From Isohypsibius dastychi (lineage: Eukaryota; Tardigrada; Eutardigrada; Parachela; Isohypsibiidae), in assembly GCA_034696485.1 (NCBI GenBank), contig JAQIWT010000680.1, positions 1 to 16,421 on the forward strand: a DNA stretch of 16,421 nt, written 5' to 3'. The stretch's first letter is position 1, and each line of letters opens with the position of its first letter. Under the pieces are notes generated by a model. It was not told the origin of the DNA. It saw only the letters and a list, made by a program, of their open reading frames with translations, and searched no databases. Of this stretch, positions 1 through 9,152 are shown piece after piece. A program made the translations under genes and the position numbers.

Positions 1-762
1 GCGGTGAATTCGGCAGCCATTTTCGCTTTGGTTTCCGGTCGAGACATTTCGTTGTCATCATAATCAAACCGCCTTCCAAAGCAGACTCTTCCCACAACGT
101 TCATAGTCGCAGGTTGAAGGAAGTCCATTGGGTCAAATGGATTCGTGCCTTTATCACCGATTCTTTTGCATAAATAATCGAGTTCGTCGAAAATCAACGC
201 TTCCATTGGTTCTTTATTGACACCCAGCTCCTTGATTGTTTCCACAATAAAATCATGCGTTCCATCCCACTTAGCGCCCTCCAACTGAATGATTCCTACA
301 ATTCAAAAATTTGGATCAATTGCAACCGGAATTTGAGAAGTTCTCACCGTGAATTCTGCCATCTTTTCCAGAAGCTAGATACTCCGTTACCGAGTTTTCT
401 CCGCGACCTTGAAAATTTCTTTCCTGATCGATAAAAGCTGCTCGGATGGCATCATAAGTTCCGAGGACGACCGTGAATTTGGAATTGAGATAAAGACTGA
501 AAACGTCGCCATAAGTCTCCTTGAGCTCGGCGTACTTCTTCCATGGATATTTCCCGAGAAACGGAGCATAACCCAACAGCGGGATTCCTATTCATTCAAA
601 AATATTTTGCCGTCCAAAAAAATTTATGTGCGAACTTTTACCTAGTGGACCAGGTGGAGTGTTGAATCCTCTGGAAGCATAGTAGCGGATCACGTAGAGC
701 AATACAAAACCAATTAGCGTTGATAACGCCGCATAGCCCAAAAAAGTAGCAGGTAAAATCAT
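1..762 (-). CDS. Cytochrome P450, CYP2-like, N-terminal part (partial)
   Basis: Haem-thiolate monooxygenase of the microsomal, ER-anchored class. Three exons read on the minus strand: 762-642, 587-348 and 295 to the left edge, with introns of 54 and 52 bp (GT-AG, both phase 1). About 218 of the usual ~500 residues are present. Residues 3-25 form a hydrophobic signal anchor. The proline hinge PPGPLGIPLLGY follows at about 36-47, then the substrate-recognition N-terminal region (GKYPWKKY, YGDVFSLYL, VVLGTYDAIR) typical of CYP2-type enzymes. Exon 3 carries the helix C-D region (GIIQLEGAKW, then VGRVCFGRRFDYDD). The ATG at 762-760 is the first in frame and immediately precedes the anchor. Helix I, ExxR and the haem-binding Cys loop lie outside the window, so activity cannot be judged. 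Substrate unknown. No disruption seen. It is transcribed divergently from NAF1. Confidence 0.93.
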
Positions 763-862
763 TGCATTTGTGTGGAAAGTGAAGTAGATTGCACGCGAAA
801 TTTGTTCACAAAAACTAGATTTGACAAAATGCGAAGTGCCGGATGAGAGCGGTTGCACATCA

Positions 863-870
863 TCTTATAT
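863..870 (-). promoter_or_regulatory. Possible TATA element of the P450 gene
   Basis: On the minus strand the sequence reads ATATAAG about 100 bp upstream of the P450 ATG. A plausible TATA box by sequence and distance only; no initiator was identified. Confidence 0.35.
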
Positions 871-1190
871 TCGACGTGGGATTTTCCTTTTCCGTCGGCA
901 TATTCGCCGTTTAGGGGTAAAGCCCAGACGAACGTGTTATTTGCCGCGTTGGAAACACTTGAAGCTGAACTACAACAACACGCCAATGTAAGGTACACTT
1001 TCTCTATGTGATCCGGTTTCCGCGCGAAAAGGTGATATCCAAAACAACTTTTACATTCTATGAAGCCTACCAAACATATCTGAATTGGTTGTAAATGACA
1101 AAATTCCCATATCGATTTTTTGCAGAAATAGTTCCGGAGTTATAATATAAACAACGTTGAAAGTTAAGAACCCTTCGTTGACCACAAGGC

Positions 1191-1206
1191 CGAAAACCGG
1201 TTTTCG
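1191..1206. promoter_or_regulatory. Perfect 16-bp palindrome CGAAAACCGGTTTTCG
   Basis: An exact inverted repeat 214 bp upstream of the NAF1 start codon. Each half contains TTTTCG, and the right side reads TTTTCGCC, loosely resembling E2F-type sites. That assignment is inference; the palindrome itself is certain. Confidence 0.45.
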
Positions 1207-1419
1207 CCAACAAAAGGCCTGATACCTCACCGTACCCCTAAAAGGCAGACCCTTACCGAACCAACCAACTCCTCCACCCCTACTCGATTGCGAAATCGGT
1301 TGTCGATTTCTGTCTTGTTTTGGAAATTTGAGATCCAAATTCAACTGATTCTTCAATCTCCTTTCGTTCTTCGTACATATTACATCGTGCAGCTGCTGAT
1401 CTTGTAAACTGTCATCAAC

Positions 1420-3140
1420 ATGACTGAAGAGAAGATACCCCAGAGTTCAGATACCGATGAATCTGATGAGGACACCAACATGGTTTCCCAAGAATCACTC
1501 GCTTCGGATTTTAACTTATTGAAACAGACCGAAAAAGGTAAAAACTGGATCTTCTTTTTGAGCTGGCATGTTAGTTTCAGCGTTGTTGCTACCTGGGTTC
1601 AAAATCGATATTTTTTGCAGTCACGCAGGATGCAAACTTCACCCTGACGCATTCAATCGCGCAGAGCGCGCTCCAGAATCCAGAAGAAGTTTCAGATTCC
1701 GATACAAGTTCTGGATCGGATTTGTCGGACACCGAAAGTGTGAGGACGACATATTCTACAATGTCAACCGCATCGCAGCGTCCATCTTTGCCTTACGAGG
1801 GATTTGCATCGAAGCCTGCAGAACTCGTTCTTTCTTCGTTGGATGATGTGAAATTATCGCAAAATGCTCGACTTGAGAAAGCGGGATTTGTTCGAAGTAT
1901 TTTGGATAATATCGTCGTTATTGAATCTGTTCCTGGATCATCCACATTTCATTTGGACTCTGTTCTGTTCTTGAACAAGGAAAAGGTTCTCGGTAAGCTT
2001 TCTGGAGTCGTTTACTCTGGATTTGTCGACTTTCTAAAACAAAGTCAGTAAAACCAATTTCGACATTTGCATTTTTCGATTTGTTTTGGTTTTGCTAAAG
2101 ACGTTTTGTAAATTTGAATTTTTCAGATTTGCCGTTCAGTCGGATTCCTGTTTGTTTTGACCTTCAATCAATCTTTTCGAATCGGATTTTTGCAATCAAA
2201 GTTTTTAAAAACGGAATTTTTGGTTTAATGCTGGTCGTTTTGTAATTCAAATCTGTTTGATTTTCAAGGCCGCGTTTTCGACGTATTTGGTCCCGTGATT
2301 CGCCCGCTTTATTCCGTCCGTTTCGACTCCTCCGAGCAAATATCCCTGCTCGAAATTGCTACCGGAATGGAAGTTTTCATTGTCCCATCTGATCCAAAAT
2401 TGACCGCATATGTTTTCGAAAACGAACTTCGGAAGCAGAAAGGAACGGATGCATCATGGGAAGATAACGACGAAATACCACCGGAAGAAGAAGAATTTTC
2501 GGATGACGAGAAAGAAAAAGAAGCGCGTCAGCAATGGGAGAGAAATAAACGGATGATCAACGAGGCCTGCAAGAAAGCGAATCTTATTCCCGAAAAGCCC
2601 GAGCGGCAAAAGAAAAACAAGCAAAGAAATCGGAAGAATACGAATTCCGCTCCGCAGTTCCATTCTCAAGAGCAAGTTTACCCAATGATGCCACCGGAAA
2701 TGCAATATTTTCCGCCGAATTTCAAACCATTTCCTCAGGGTCAGTTTCCAGTTCATTATCTGAATTCACGGATGCGGCATCCTTTCCCACAGAATTTCCC
2801 TCATCGTCCGCAAAATTGTGGAATTCGATATCCACCGGAAATGCCGAGGATGAATCTTCCGCGACCAACGAACTCTTTGAAACCTGAATTGGTGGAATCG
2901 GTCGCCAGCTTAAGTTTTGCCAAATCTTCTAACCGTGTGAGCGACGTTACGCCAGTCGGAGCGCCAAGCGGGATCGTGCCAACCAAAATGCTGACTTCAC
3001 TGCCTGCGACCAACGTGATCCTGGAGCGGTTAATTACAGATCCGAAGAAGTTACCTAGCGCGAATTTGTTGTTTTATGATCCGATAAATGATCCTGCTTT
3101 AGCAAAAGACGATAAGCACAGAAATTTGTGGCGATTTTGA
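1420..3140 (+). CDS. NAF1: H/ACA ribonucleoprotein assembly factor NAF1
   Basis: NAF1 is a nuclear assembly chaperone of H/ACA snoRNPs and telomerase RNP that holds the place later taken by GAR1. Exons are 1420-1537, 1621-1992 and 2269-3140, with introns of 83 and 276 bp, both phase 1, giving 453 residues (human NAF1 is 494). Residues 1-80 are acidic and serine-rich. The Gar1/Naf1 beta-barrel spans about 125-215: GFVRSILDNIVVIES, LDSVLFLNKEKVLGRVFDVFGPV and PLYSVRF, with the Gly of VLGRVF split across intron 2. An acidic patch (PPEEEEFSDDE), a basic lysine/asparagine stretch and a long Pro/Phe/Asn/Met-rich tail follow, as in animal NAF1. The ATG at 1420 is the first in frame and TGA closes at 3138-3140. 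No disruption. It is transcribed away from the P450. Confidence 0.94.
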
Positions 3141-3154
3141 CTTGAAGCTTTTTG

Positions 3155-3236
3155 AATGTCACGGGTAAAATTTTTGAATGCGATAAATTCCCTACAATGT
3201 CACGGGTAAAATTTTTGAATGCGATAAATTCCCTAC
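3155..3236. repeat. Perfect two-copy tandem duplication, 41-bp unit
   Basis: Bases 3155-3195 and 3196-3236 are identical over all 41 positions. The unit itself holds two TTTGAATG-like blocks about 20 bp apart. It starts 15 bp after the NAF1 stop, so it lies in the NAF1 3' UTR or just beyond it. Complete identity implies a recent duplication or an assembly slip. Confidence 0.95.
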
Positions 3237-3625
3237 ACAGATTTCGCGGAAGATTTCAATCAGCAGAAGCCGTGCCTGTTCGAAATGAAGAATGGTACTA
3301 CGAAAACTGGTCAACGAGCACGAATTTGTTCTTTCACTCGGCGTACTTTTACCAAGCCAGATTTAGAACTGACCAGACCCAAATCCACGTTTGAAACGAG
3401 GGATGTCAACGGATCTGAGGTCCAAAGGCGTGTTTTATCTTTGTCAAATTGAGCGCCAACGAATTAGCTTGGTGGTCAGAGCTTAGAGATTCTGAACGCT
3501 TGTTTCGTTTGATCGTCTTTCACACGAATACTGCGAGCTTTTTAGTGGCCTGGTCCTTTTTATTTCAACTGCAGAAATTTTCGTACCAGTCGCTAAATCC
3601 CGAGCTCAATCCCTGTCGTTCGAAA
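3237..3625 (+). other. Region between NAF1 and the next gene; weak coding-like stretch
   Basis: One frame from about 3228 to a TGA near 3451 is open for about 74 codons, rich in K, R, T and E, with no ATG near its start. A CAG at 3238-3240 could act as an acceptor. It may be an alternative 3' exon of NAF1 or simply UTR. The frame upstream of the ATG at 3626 is also open back to 3449 and may be 5' leader. No domain recognised. Confidence 0.25.
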
Positions 3626-4176
3626 ATGAAATCGTGTACTCTCATCGTATTCCTCAGCATCACTTTCATCGGCTTCCTTGTATTTGTTGGACTCACGGTT
3701 TGGGGTTTTACCGAAAGAGTGCTATTCAACCATATCGGCAGAGGGTTCTTTGGTGGCTTCTGTGTTTTGGTTGACGTTGGACTTGGAGGATTGTTCTTGG
3801 AGATCTGCCTAAAAAATCGTGCAAAATTGAAGGCCATCTGGATCCGAATATTCGGCGAAAACGGGACCGGGGCAGATGAGGCCCAACCAGAGCAAATGGA
3901 ACTCCCGGTGATCGTTGACCCACAGCCTTCAACAAGCGCCGCTTCCACTGATGTCCCGCACCATGTAAGGTTATGGACAGTTCTTCCGAAAAACCTTGTG
4001 TGTACAATTGGTTTTTTTAGAAATATCTTCGTAATTCCCCGCGGCCCTTCACAAATCGGCCAGTTGCCCATGTAATGAGCTCGCCAGGACGCCCTTTCTT
4101 GCCCGCTCCTGCTATTCCTCGAAGACCCAAAAGCGTTGCCGGCCCCTTCCGGGATATTGATAGTCAGCAGAAATGA
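3626..4176 (+). CDS. Small two-pass membrane protein, unrecognised family
   Basis: I do not recognise this gene. Two exons, 3626-3964 and 4021-4176, joined over a 56-bp intron with GTAAGG donor and TTTTTTTAG acceptor (phase 0), give 164 residues. Hydrophobic helices lie at about 5-28 (LIVFLSITFIGFLVFVGLTV) and about 41-61 (FGGFCVLVDVGLGGLFLEIC). A basic segment (KNRAKLKAIWIRIF), an acidic linker and a Ser/Ala-rich stretch follow. Exon 2 adds a Pro/Arg-rich tail ending in DSQQK. Reading through without splicing gives a shorter, different tail stopping at 4075; splicing is preferred because the intron length and signals match its neighbours and the joined tail has more even composition. The predicted form is an integral membrane protein with a cytosolic-looking C terminus. 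Start choice is tentative, since the frame is open upstream. Confidence 0.5.
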
Positions 4177-4461
4177 TCGCTCTAGCCGGATATTCCTGTA
4201 ATTTCTAAAATTAGTAGCATGTTTTCTTGCAGTTTTTAGCAAAGAATGTCCCTTGCTCCATGCATGAATGTATGTTTGATTAGCTCAAAGCGGAGTCCAG
4301 CCGCTTCAGCGCTCAGCTATTTTTGCCTATAAATTCTACCGTCAATCAACGCGTATTCTTGGTAACTTAATTTTGGAGCCCACGTAAATTCTTTTCTTTC
4401 TGACTTGGGAATCGTACTTTCGGAAGTGACCACTGAAGGGCCATCTCCTGTTTTGCTGCGG
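4177..4461 (+). promoter_or_regulatory. Upstream region of the Tudor gene, with TATA box
   Basis: TATAAAT at 4328-4334 is followed by the presumed start region near 4358 and by the first in-frame ATG of the Tudor gene at 4462. A TTTTCTTGCAG near 4222-4232 could be an acceptor if a 5' non-coding exon exists further upstream. No other gene is seen here. Confidence 0.4.
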
Positions 4462-7344
4462 ATGCGCGCTCGCCGACAAGCTGTAACTTCTCCGTCGGAA
4501 GATGAGGTTGCTGCATTTAAAGAGCCAACGTGGGTTTTTTCATCTATTTTGGTTGAATATCGGATTGAACCGGCTTTACGTATGGTTTTTTAGGCTTCCT
4601 GCTCGTGGTGTCGCAGTTCGATTCGGCAGTGTTTTGGACGATGGAACTATGGGGTTCTGGATTGTTGCAGAGGGTACGCAGCGTTTCGAAGATACCGCCC
4701 CTGGAAAACAGCTTCTGGCTGACATGAAATCATTCTATGGCACAAATGCAACTCCTCTTGGGTAAGTTTGATTCCGTCTTTCATTTTGAACTGAGGAACT
4801 GCTTCACGAGATTATTTCGGATGTGCTGAATGCAGTCGTGTGGTCTTGTTTTCAGTGCTCCTGACGTATCTTGCCTGAAATTCGTAATTTGTGAAATTTT
4901 GAAACACGGCTGTAACTGTTCACGAATCGTATTTGTCCAGTAGTCGTTTCCGGTTGTTGGCACGAAACTCTCGATCCCACCTTCCTGTTTCTGAGGTTCT
5001 TTTCTGTGGTTTTGTTGCAGTTTGTCTGGGGTTTTCTTCGTTCAATTTAGAGCTGATTTTGTTTATAAGGTCTAAAATTTTCATGAAATTTATGGATTAG
5101 AAGTTCAGAGATAGTGGGGATGGATTGTTGGGGATGATCTGGGTTTGTTTCGTGGGTCGCTATGTTTAATTAATTATGAAATGAACATTTGTTTTGAAAT
5201 AAGTATGAAAGTTACGTTCATGAGCTGCATTTTTGGAGTTTTTTTCTGTGACAAATGGGGGAACTCGATTTTTTTTCGTAAAATTTGGATTTTTTGACTT
5301 GTTTTCAGAATCTGCCGTTACGATTCTTGATTTGGTTTTTTTCACGCAAATTATCTCGTTATTGAATATTGGAATAGCGAACATATTTTAGTCTCCTGAT
5401 TTGGCATATTTCATTTCAAATTGCACCGACATCATATCTGATTTGGTCGTTTTTTTCAGTTCAAAGACTGCCGGGAAAACTGTTGCAGTTCTCCACAACT
5501 CTGAATGGTATCGCGCCAAGATGATCTCGCCAACCAGCTCAACCGTTTACCTCGTTGATACCGGAAAGTCAGTCGTGGTCGAAGACGCTAACATCCGAGC
5601 CTTGGACAAACGATTTGGTGAACAGCCTGTTGCCGGAGTTGCTGCTGCAGTTTCCGGTCTAGCCAAGGAGAATGTCGGATATTGGGGACCTCTTGTTACA
5701 AAAGCACTTCAGGGATTCTCCGATCAACAAATCGACCAAACCATCCGTGTTAGCTCCGAAAAGCCGTCCTTGGTCGTTGAATTCATGGCCGCCGGAGTGA
5801 CTCCAGAATTGATGGTTCTCGGTGAGGAGAAGAAAGCAGCCGGGTATAAAATCAGCTATGGTGCGCTCTTGTTGGCTGAAACTGTTGAGGAAGTCTTCAT
5901 CGTTGACTACAGAAATCGCCAGCTTCTGGAGGTATGTCTTTTTTGTGGTTATTTATGTGTGACATCTTTCTTTAATATTCAAGGTGAGTGTGGCTTGTTG
6001 GTGTTTTCTTTCGTCCAGGATATTACAGAACGAGTCACTGCGGAAGCGGAAAAGAAATTGCCTCCGAAATTGTCATCTGGTGCCATGAACATTGTCCTGT
6101 ACAGCGACAACTCCTTTTATCGTGCGATTATCAGCCAAGTTAACGGGGATACTTATGCCATGGAATTGATGGACTTCGGCAACTTCTACGACTGCAAAGT
6201 GGACAAGCTCTTTGGAATTTCTTCCACTCTGTCAGGTATTCCATCTGTCAGCGTCATCGGCAGTCTTACTGATGTCAAGAAAGCAGATGAGACGAAGATC
6301 ATCGCCAGGCTGACTGGATGGTTGGAGCAGGTTGCAATTTACGAGCTCAATGGACAAGCCTGAAGATCTGGGATCCGAAAGGTCAGCTGACTAATGGTGA
6401 GGAGAAGAAAGCCTCGGCGCCATCTGGAGGTCTTCAGTATTCGAAGAGCTATCCAGTCGGAAGCAAGATCGCATGCCAAGTGTTGTACGTTGTCGACCCG
6501 GAAATGGTCTTCATTGTGGATGGATTGAGCACTGCTATTGGTGAGTTGGAACTTGAAAGTTACTCAAGTTGATTTGATATTGAAGTTTTTTTCAGATCCC
6601 CAGTTGATCGAAGTTTAAGAAAAGCTTCAGGCGGTTTGCCCGACTTTGCCGCAGTTTACTCATACACCGGAAGTGGAGCAAGTGGTGTGCGCTCAGTTTA
6701 CTTTGGGTATGACTGTGACACAATTTCTGGCTAGTAGTGTGTTTTGGGGCCTGTTTTTATTTCGTTCCCTTGAATTTTTTGATATCTGAAACCATTGGAT
6801 GCTGATTATCATTGATGTGCTTTTGCAGATGACGAGTGGTACCGAGCTGTTGTCACCGATGTCGACAAGAACGGCAGCATTGGAGTGCTTTATATTGATT
6901 ATGGCAACAATGAATCTGTTCCATTGAGCCGAATTCGAACTGTCACTCCGGAAATCAAGGCCTTTCCACGCCTTCTTATTCACGCGTGCCTTTCGGGTAA
7001 ATTAGTTGTTTTATTTTGATTTCTGATAAATTTTTCTTCACATTGTTTGTCGGTGTTTAGCATTTTTTAATTTTCTTTCAGGAATTCGCCCAGTTAGCGG
7101 GGAGACCTTCTCGACTGAAAACATCACTCGAGCCGCAGATCTCTTGAACGGCAAGCATGGAATCTTCCAGCTTGAAGCTGAGGAACCAGGTCAAGTTTTG
7201 CGGGGAGAGTTGATCCTGAATGAAGTGGGAGATGCCGCTGAACTCATGGCCTGGCTCGTCGTTGAGCATTTTGGTACCGGAAGTAGAACTTGGACGAATC
7301 GAAGGTCTTCTTTAATTAGTCTCAACATTGGTTTTGAAATATGA
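4462..7344 (+). pseudogene. Multi-Tudor (TDRD-like) protein gene, with frameshift and in-frame stop
   Basis: Extended Tudor domains bind dimethylarginine tails, classically of PIWI proteins, in germline granules; the role here is inferred from family. Exons: 4462-4529, 4594-4761, 5460-5931, 6019-6540, 6596-6706, 6829-6996 and 7082-7344, about 590 codons, with introns of 55-122 bp plus one of 698 bp. All junction phases agree except for one missing base. Domain 1 core is in exon 3 (VAVLHNSEWYRAKM, VYLVDTG), domain 2 in exon 4 (NSFYRAII, MELMDFGN), and domain 3 in exon 6 (DDEWYRAVVTDV, YIDYGNNESVPLSRIR), a textbook Tudor core. Two defects are present. The frame shifts in 6345-6362, where one extra base would restore it (stop TGA at 6361 otherwise). 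TAA at 6616-6618 lies inside exon 5 coding sequence. It may be a decaying paralogue, an assembly error, or both. The ATG is tentative; the frame is open back to 4366. The end after HFGTG may really be a splice donor. Confidence 0.8.
4762..5459 (+). other. Long T-rich intron of the Tudor gene
   Basis: 698 bp from GTAAGT to TTTTTTCAG, about ten times the usual intron here, strongly T-rich in its second half. No exon, repeat or RNA gene was recognised inside it. Confidence 0.75.
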
Positions 7345-7697
7345 GCTTCGTGATCTGGAATTTTCCTTCTTACACTTGTTTCCGTTTATGATGGGGTTTT
7401 TTGTTTTGATTGTTTCAAGGTAGATTTGAAATGGTTCTCTGTGTTTCTCCCGGACCTACAGTAGATTATTGTTGTTAGCTTTACTTTGTTTGATGATTCA
7501 GCTCAAAGTTGAGAATCACTCCGAATTATTCCATGGTGATTTTGTTCAAGTTTGAGGGACTGTAATTCTACAGTAAGGCATCGAGAAGGTTGTTCTGGTG
7601 ACCTTTCACCGTGTTGCTAATTGATCGGCTTGATGAAGCGAAAACATGAGAAGTTGGAATGTTGACGTTTTGATATTTTGGATCGAAGAATGGAATT
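7345..7697. other. T-rich stretch without a supported gene
   Basis: Between the last Tudor exon and the next coding-like block. It is probably Tudor 3' UTR plus intergenic DNA. A small hairpin GGTGA-CCTT-TCACC lies near 7597-7610. Nothing else seen. Confidence 0.4.
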
Positions 7698-8336
7698 ATG
7701 ACGAATCCCCCGAAACCTGTTCGAAGATACCTGCCGTCCGATATCCCAGTTCCACGACCGACTATTCCCCCATTCCACGCCAGGCTTCACGAATTATTCC
7801 CGAGTTCCACTTGCAAGACAGATTCTTCGCCAGTGACAAAGCAAATCAGCAACGAACCAGGTTCTGGTAACGCGGAGGAACGGAAACATCAGTCGGGCGC
7901 CGATTTGCCTTTTCGAAATCTTCCGGAAGTGCTAAAGAAACCTGATGATTTTTTGAGTTATGGAATCGATCGCCGGCATAGGCGTATTCGAGCTGTTGGA
8001 GGGTGTATGGATCCATACACCCCCTGTTTTCTTTAATTTTGGATTCGAGATGAGGAGCGAGTTCAGAAAAGGAATCTGGTTCTACCGTCGCCTTCCTTGC
8101 TTTCGGTGAAGAAAAGCGTCGAGCGGAATGTTTCGATGAAACCGGTAACTGATGATGTTTCTATCGGAACTACGGATTTTCAGAAACTTCTCGCTTCTCT
8201 GAAAGATTCCGATTGTGATCTGGATGGTAATACAGCTCTTACAACGTGCAGTTCAAGTTATAACATGACTGTTCGTTTTTCAGAGCTTAGCTTTGGATCT
8301 TCTTTGTTCGGTGATTCCCCCGCGAAATTCGAATGA
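7698..8336 (+). CDS. Hypothetical low-complexity protein, possible 5' exons
   Basis: Not recognised. The ATG at 7698 opens a Pro/Arg/Ser-rich frame (MTNPPKPVRRYLPSDIPVPR). Splicing 8004 to 8050 over a 45-bp intron keeps frame into a block with NLVLPSPSLLSVKKS and TTDFQKLLASLKDSDCD. A second intron, 8227-8283 (57 bp, TTTTTCAG), leads to ELSFGSSLFGDSP and a TGA at 8334-8336. The second intron is a multiple of three and is open if retained. Coding-like sequence resumes in the +1 frame directly after, suggesting a frame disturbance near 8330. The predicted protein is disordered, with short acidic-hydrophobic motifs. It could be the N-terminal part of the BTB gene downstream, but I cannot prove continuity. 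Confidence 0.4.
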
Positions 8337-8559
8337 TTTCTTATCCAGACCGGTTCGTGGGAAGGACAAAGAATTGTCAAGGAATGTTATGAAAATTGTG
8401 CCCAAAATGCCCAGTCCAGCACCAGTCAACGCAGTTGCCTAAAGATGGACTGAAAAAGGTGAAAGGCTGGAAGAGTTTTTCCGTCCTCGAAGTGTGGATC
8501 AAATCGACTCAAGCCATTTCGCACCACAGTTAAAACGACCGGTCCGCAAGTTCGTTTAG
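8332..8559 (+). pseudogene. Coding-like block with in-frame stop, follows 7698-8336
   Basis: In the frame starting at 8332 the translation has ordinary composition (NDFLSRPVRGKDKELSRN, then GERLEEFFRPRSVDQID and LKRPVRKFV). It is interrupted by TAA at 8440-8442 and closed by TAG at 8557-8559. Codon content and charge resemble the preceding block, so it is probably the same gene in a shifted frame. TAA could derive from CAA by a C-to-T change. No domain recognised. Confidence 0.3.
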
Positions 8560-8843
8560 ATGCAGAAAATTCAGAACACTAAGCCTTTTTCTGGTTCAAA
8601 TATAAAACTGACTTTTGAGGTCGAAAACATTTTTCTATGAAAACGACTTTCGATTTGTGAATTTTTCAAATTATATTAGATAATTGACACTTGAACATAC
8701 GGCGTTTTTGTGTTGTTTATTTTATCATTTCGAGAATATTTTGTTGAGAATGCGTTTTAGATGTTTTTCTCATGGTTATGGGCATTTTTGTTTAAAAGTA
8801 TTGAATTGTTTCAAGCTAATAACATTTTCCTGTTGCTTTCTAG
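8560..8843. other. AT-rich probable intron or spacer
   Basis: About 280 bp, T-rich, ending in a good acceptor (TTGCTTTCTAG, AG at 8842-8843) directly before a coding-like block. No gene or repeat seen inside. Confidence 0.4.
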
Positions 8844-9152
8844 AAAGCGAAAAACTGGGCGTCCGCATCGGCATTTCAAGCTTCAGATGACCCAGATATT
8901 CTCTCCCTTTTGGAAAGCGATCGGGCAGAAGGAAAACAGGGCGACCGGTCAGCCAACTATTTGCCTCCGATGGCCCATCTTGATCAACTCGGCGATGACC
9001 AACGTCCAACCAGCGAATCCGCGCCTCCACGAAGAAAGAAGAAAAGGCGATCGAAAGGACGAAGAAAAACTCCGGATGAAGATTACGATGACGATGGCGA
9101 AAAAAGCGGCAGATTAACCTTTGATTTTTGCTTCAGAAATTTCAGTTTATAA
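8844..9152 (+). CDS. Exon-like block with basic nuclear-localisation stretch
   Basis: After the acceptor at 8842-8843 one frame is open to TAA at 9150-9152. It reads as an acidic segment (ASDDPDILSLLESDRAEG), a PMAHLDQLGDDQRP linker, then a strongly basic run (PPRRKKKRRSKGRRK) followed by an acidic run (DEDYDDDGEK). The basic run is a classical nuclear or nucleolar localisation signal. No ATG opens it, so it is an internal exon. The natural 3' splice exit is unclear, because no GT donor lies in the right place before the low-quality tail after GEK. Likely part of the same transcription unit as its neighbours. Function unknown. Confidence 0.4.
   Translation, partial: KAKNWASASAFQASDDPDILSLLESDRAEGKQGDRSANYLPPMAHLDQLGDDQRPTSESAPPRRKKKRRSKGRRKTPDEDYDDDGEKSGRLTFDFCFRNFSL

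Larger units (their letters stand above)
763..1419. promoter_or_regulatory. Divergent intergenic region between P450 and NAF1
   Basis: About 650 bp separating two head-to-head genes, so it should hold both promoters. Short open frames on the minus strand (759-1073 and 1051-1356) show no recognisable domain and are probably chance. It contains the P450 TATA-like site, a perfect 16-bp palindrome at 1191-1206 and a pyrimidine-rich stretch near 1255-1290, then NAF1 starts at 1420. No repeat or RNA gene was recognised. Confidence 0.5.

Noticed and set aside
759-1356. Two overlapping minus-strand open frames of about 100 codons upstream of the P450
   Set aside because: No recognisable domain and odd composition; they lie in the expected promoter region and one overlaps the P450 leader. 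Probably chance.
3565-4242. 225-codon minus-strand open frame antisense to the small membrane protein
   Set aside because: It is long but mirrors the plus-strand gene; composition is Ser/Asn/Arg-rich with no domain, and the plus strand has good splice signals and helices.
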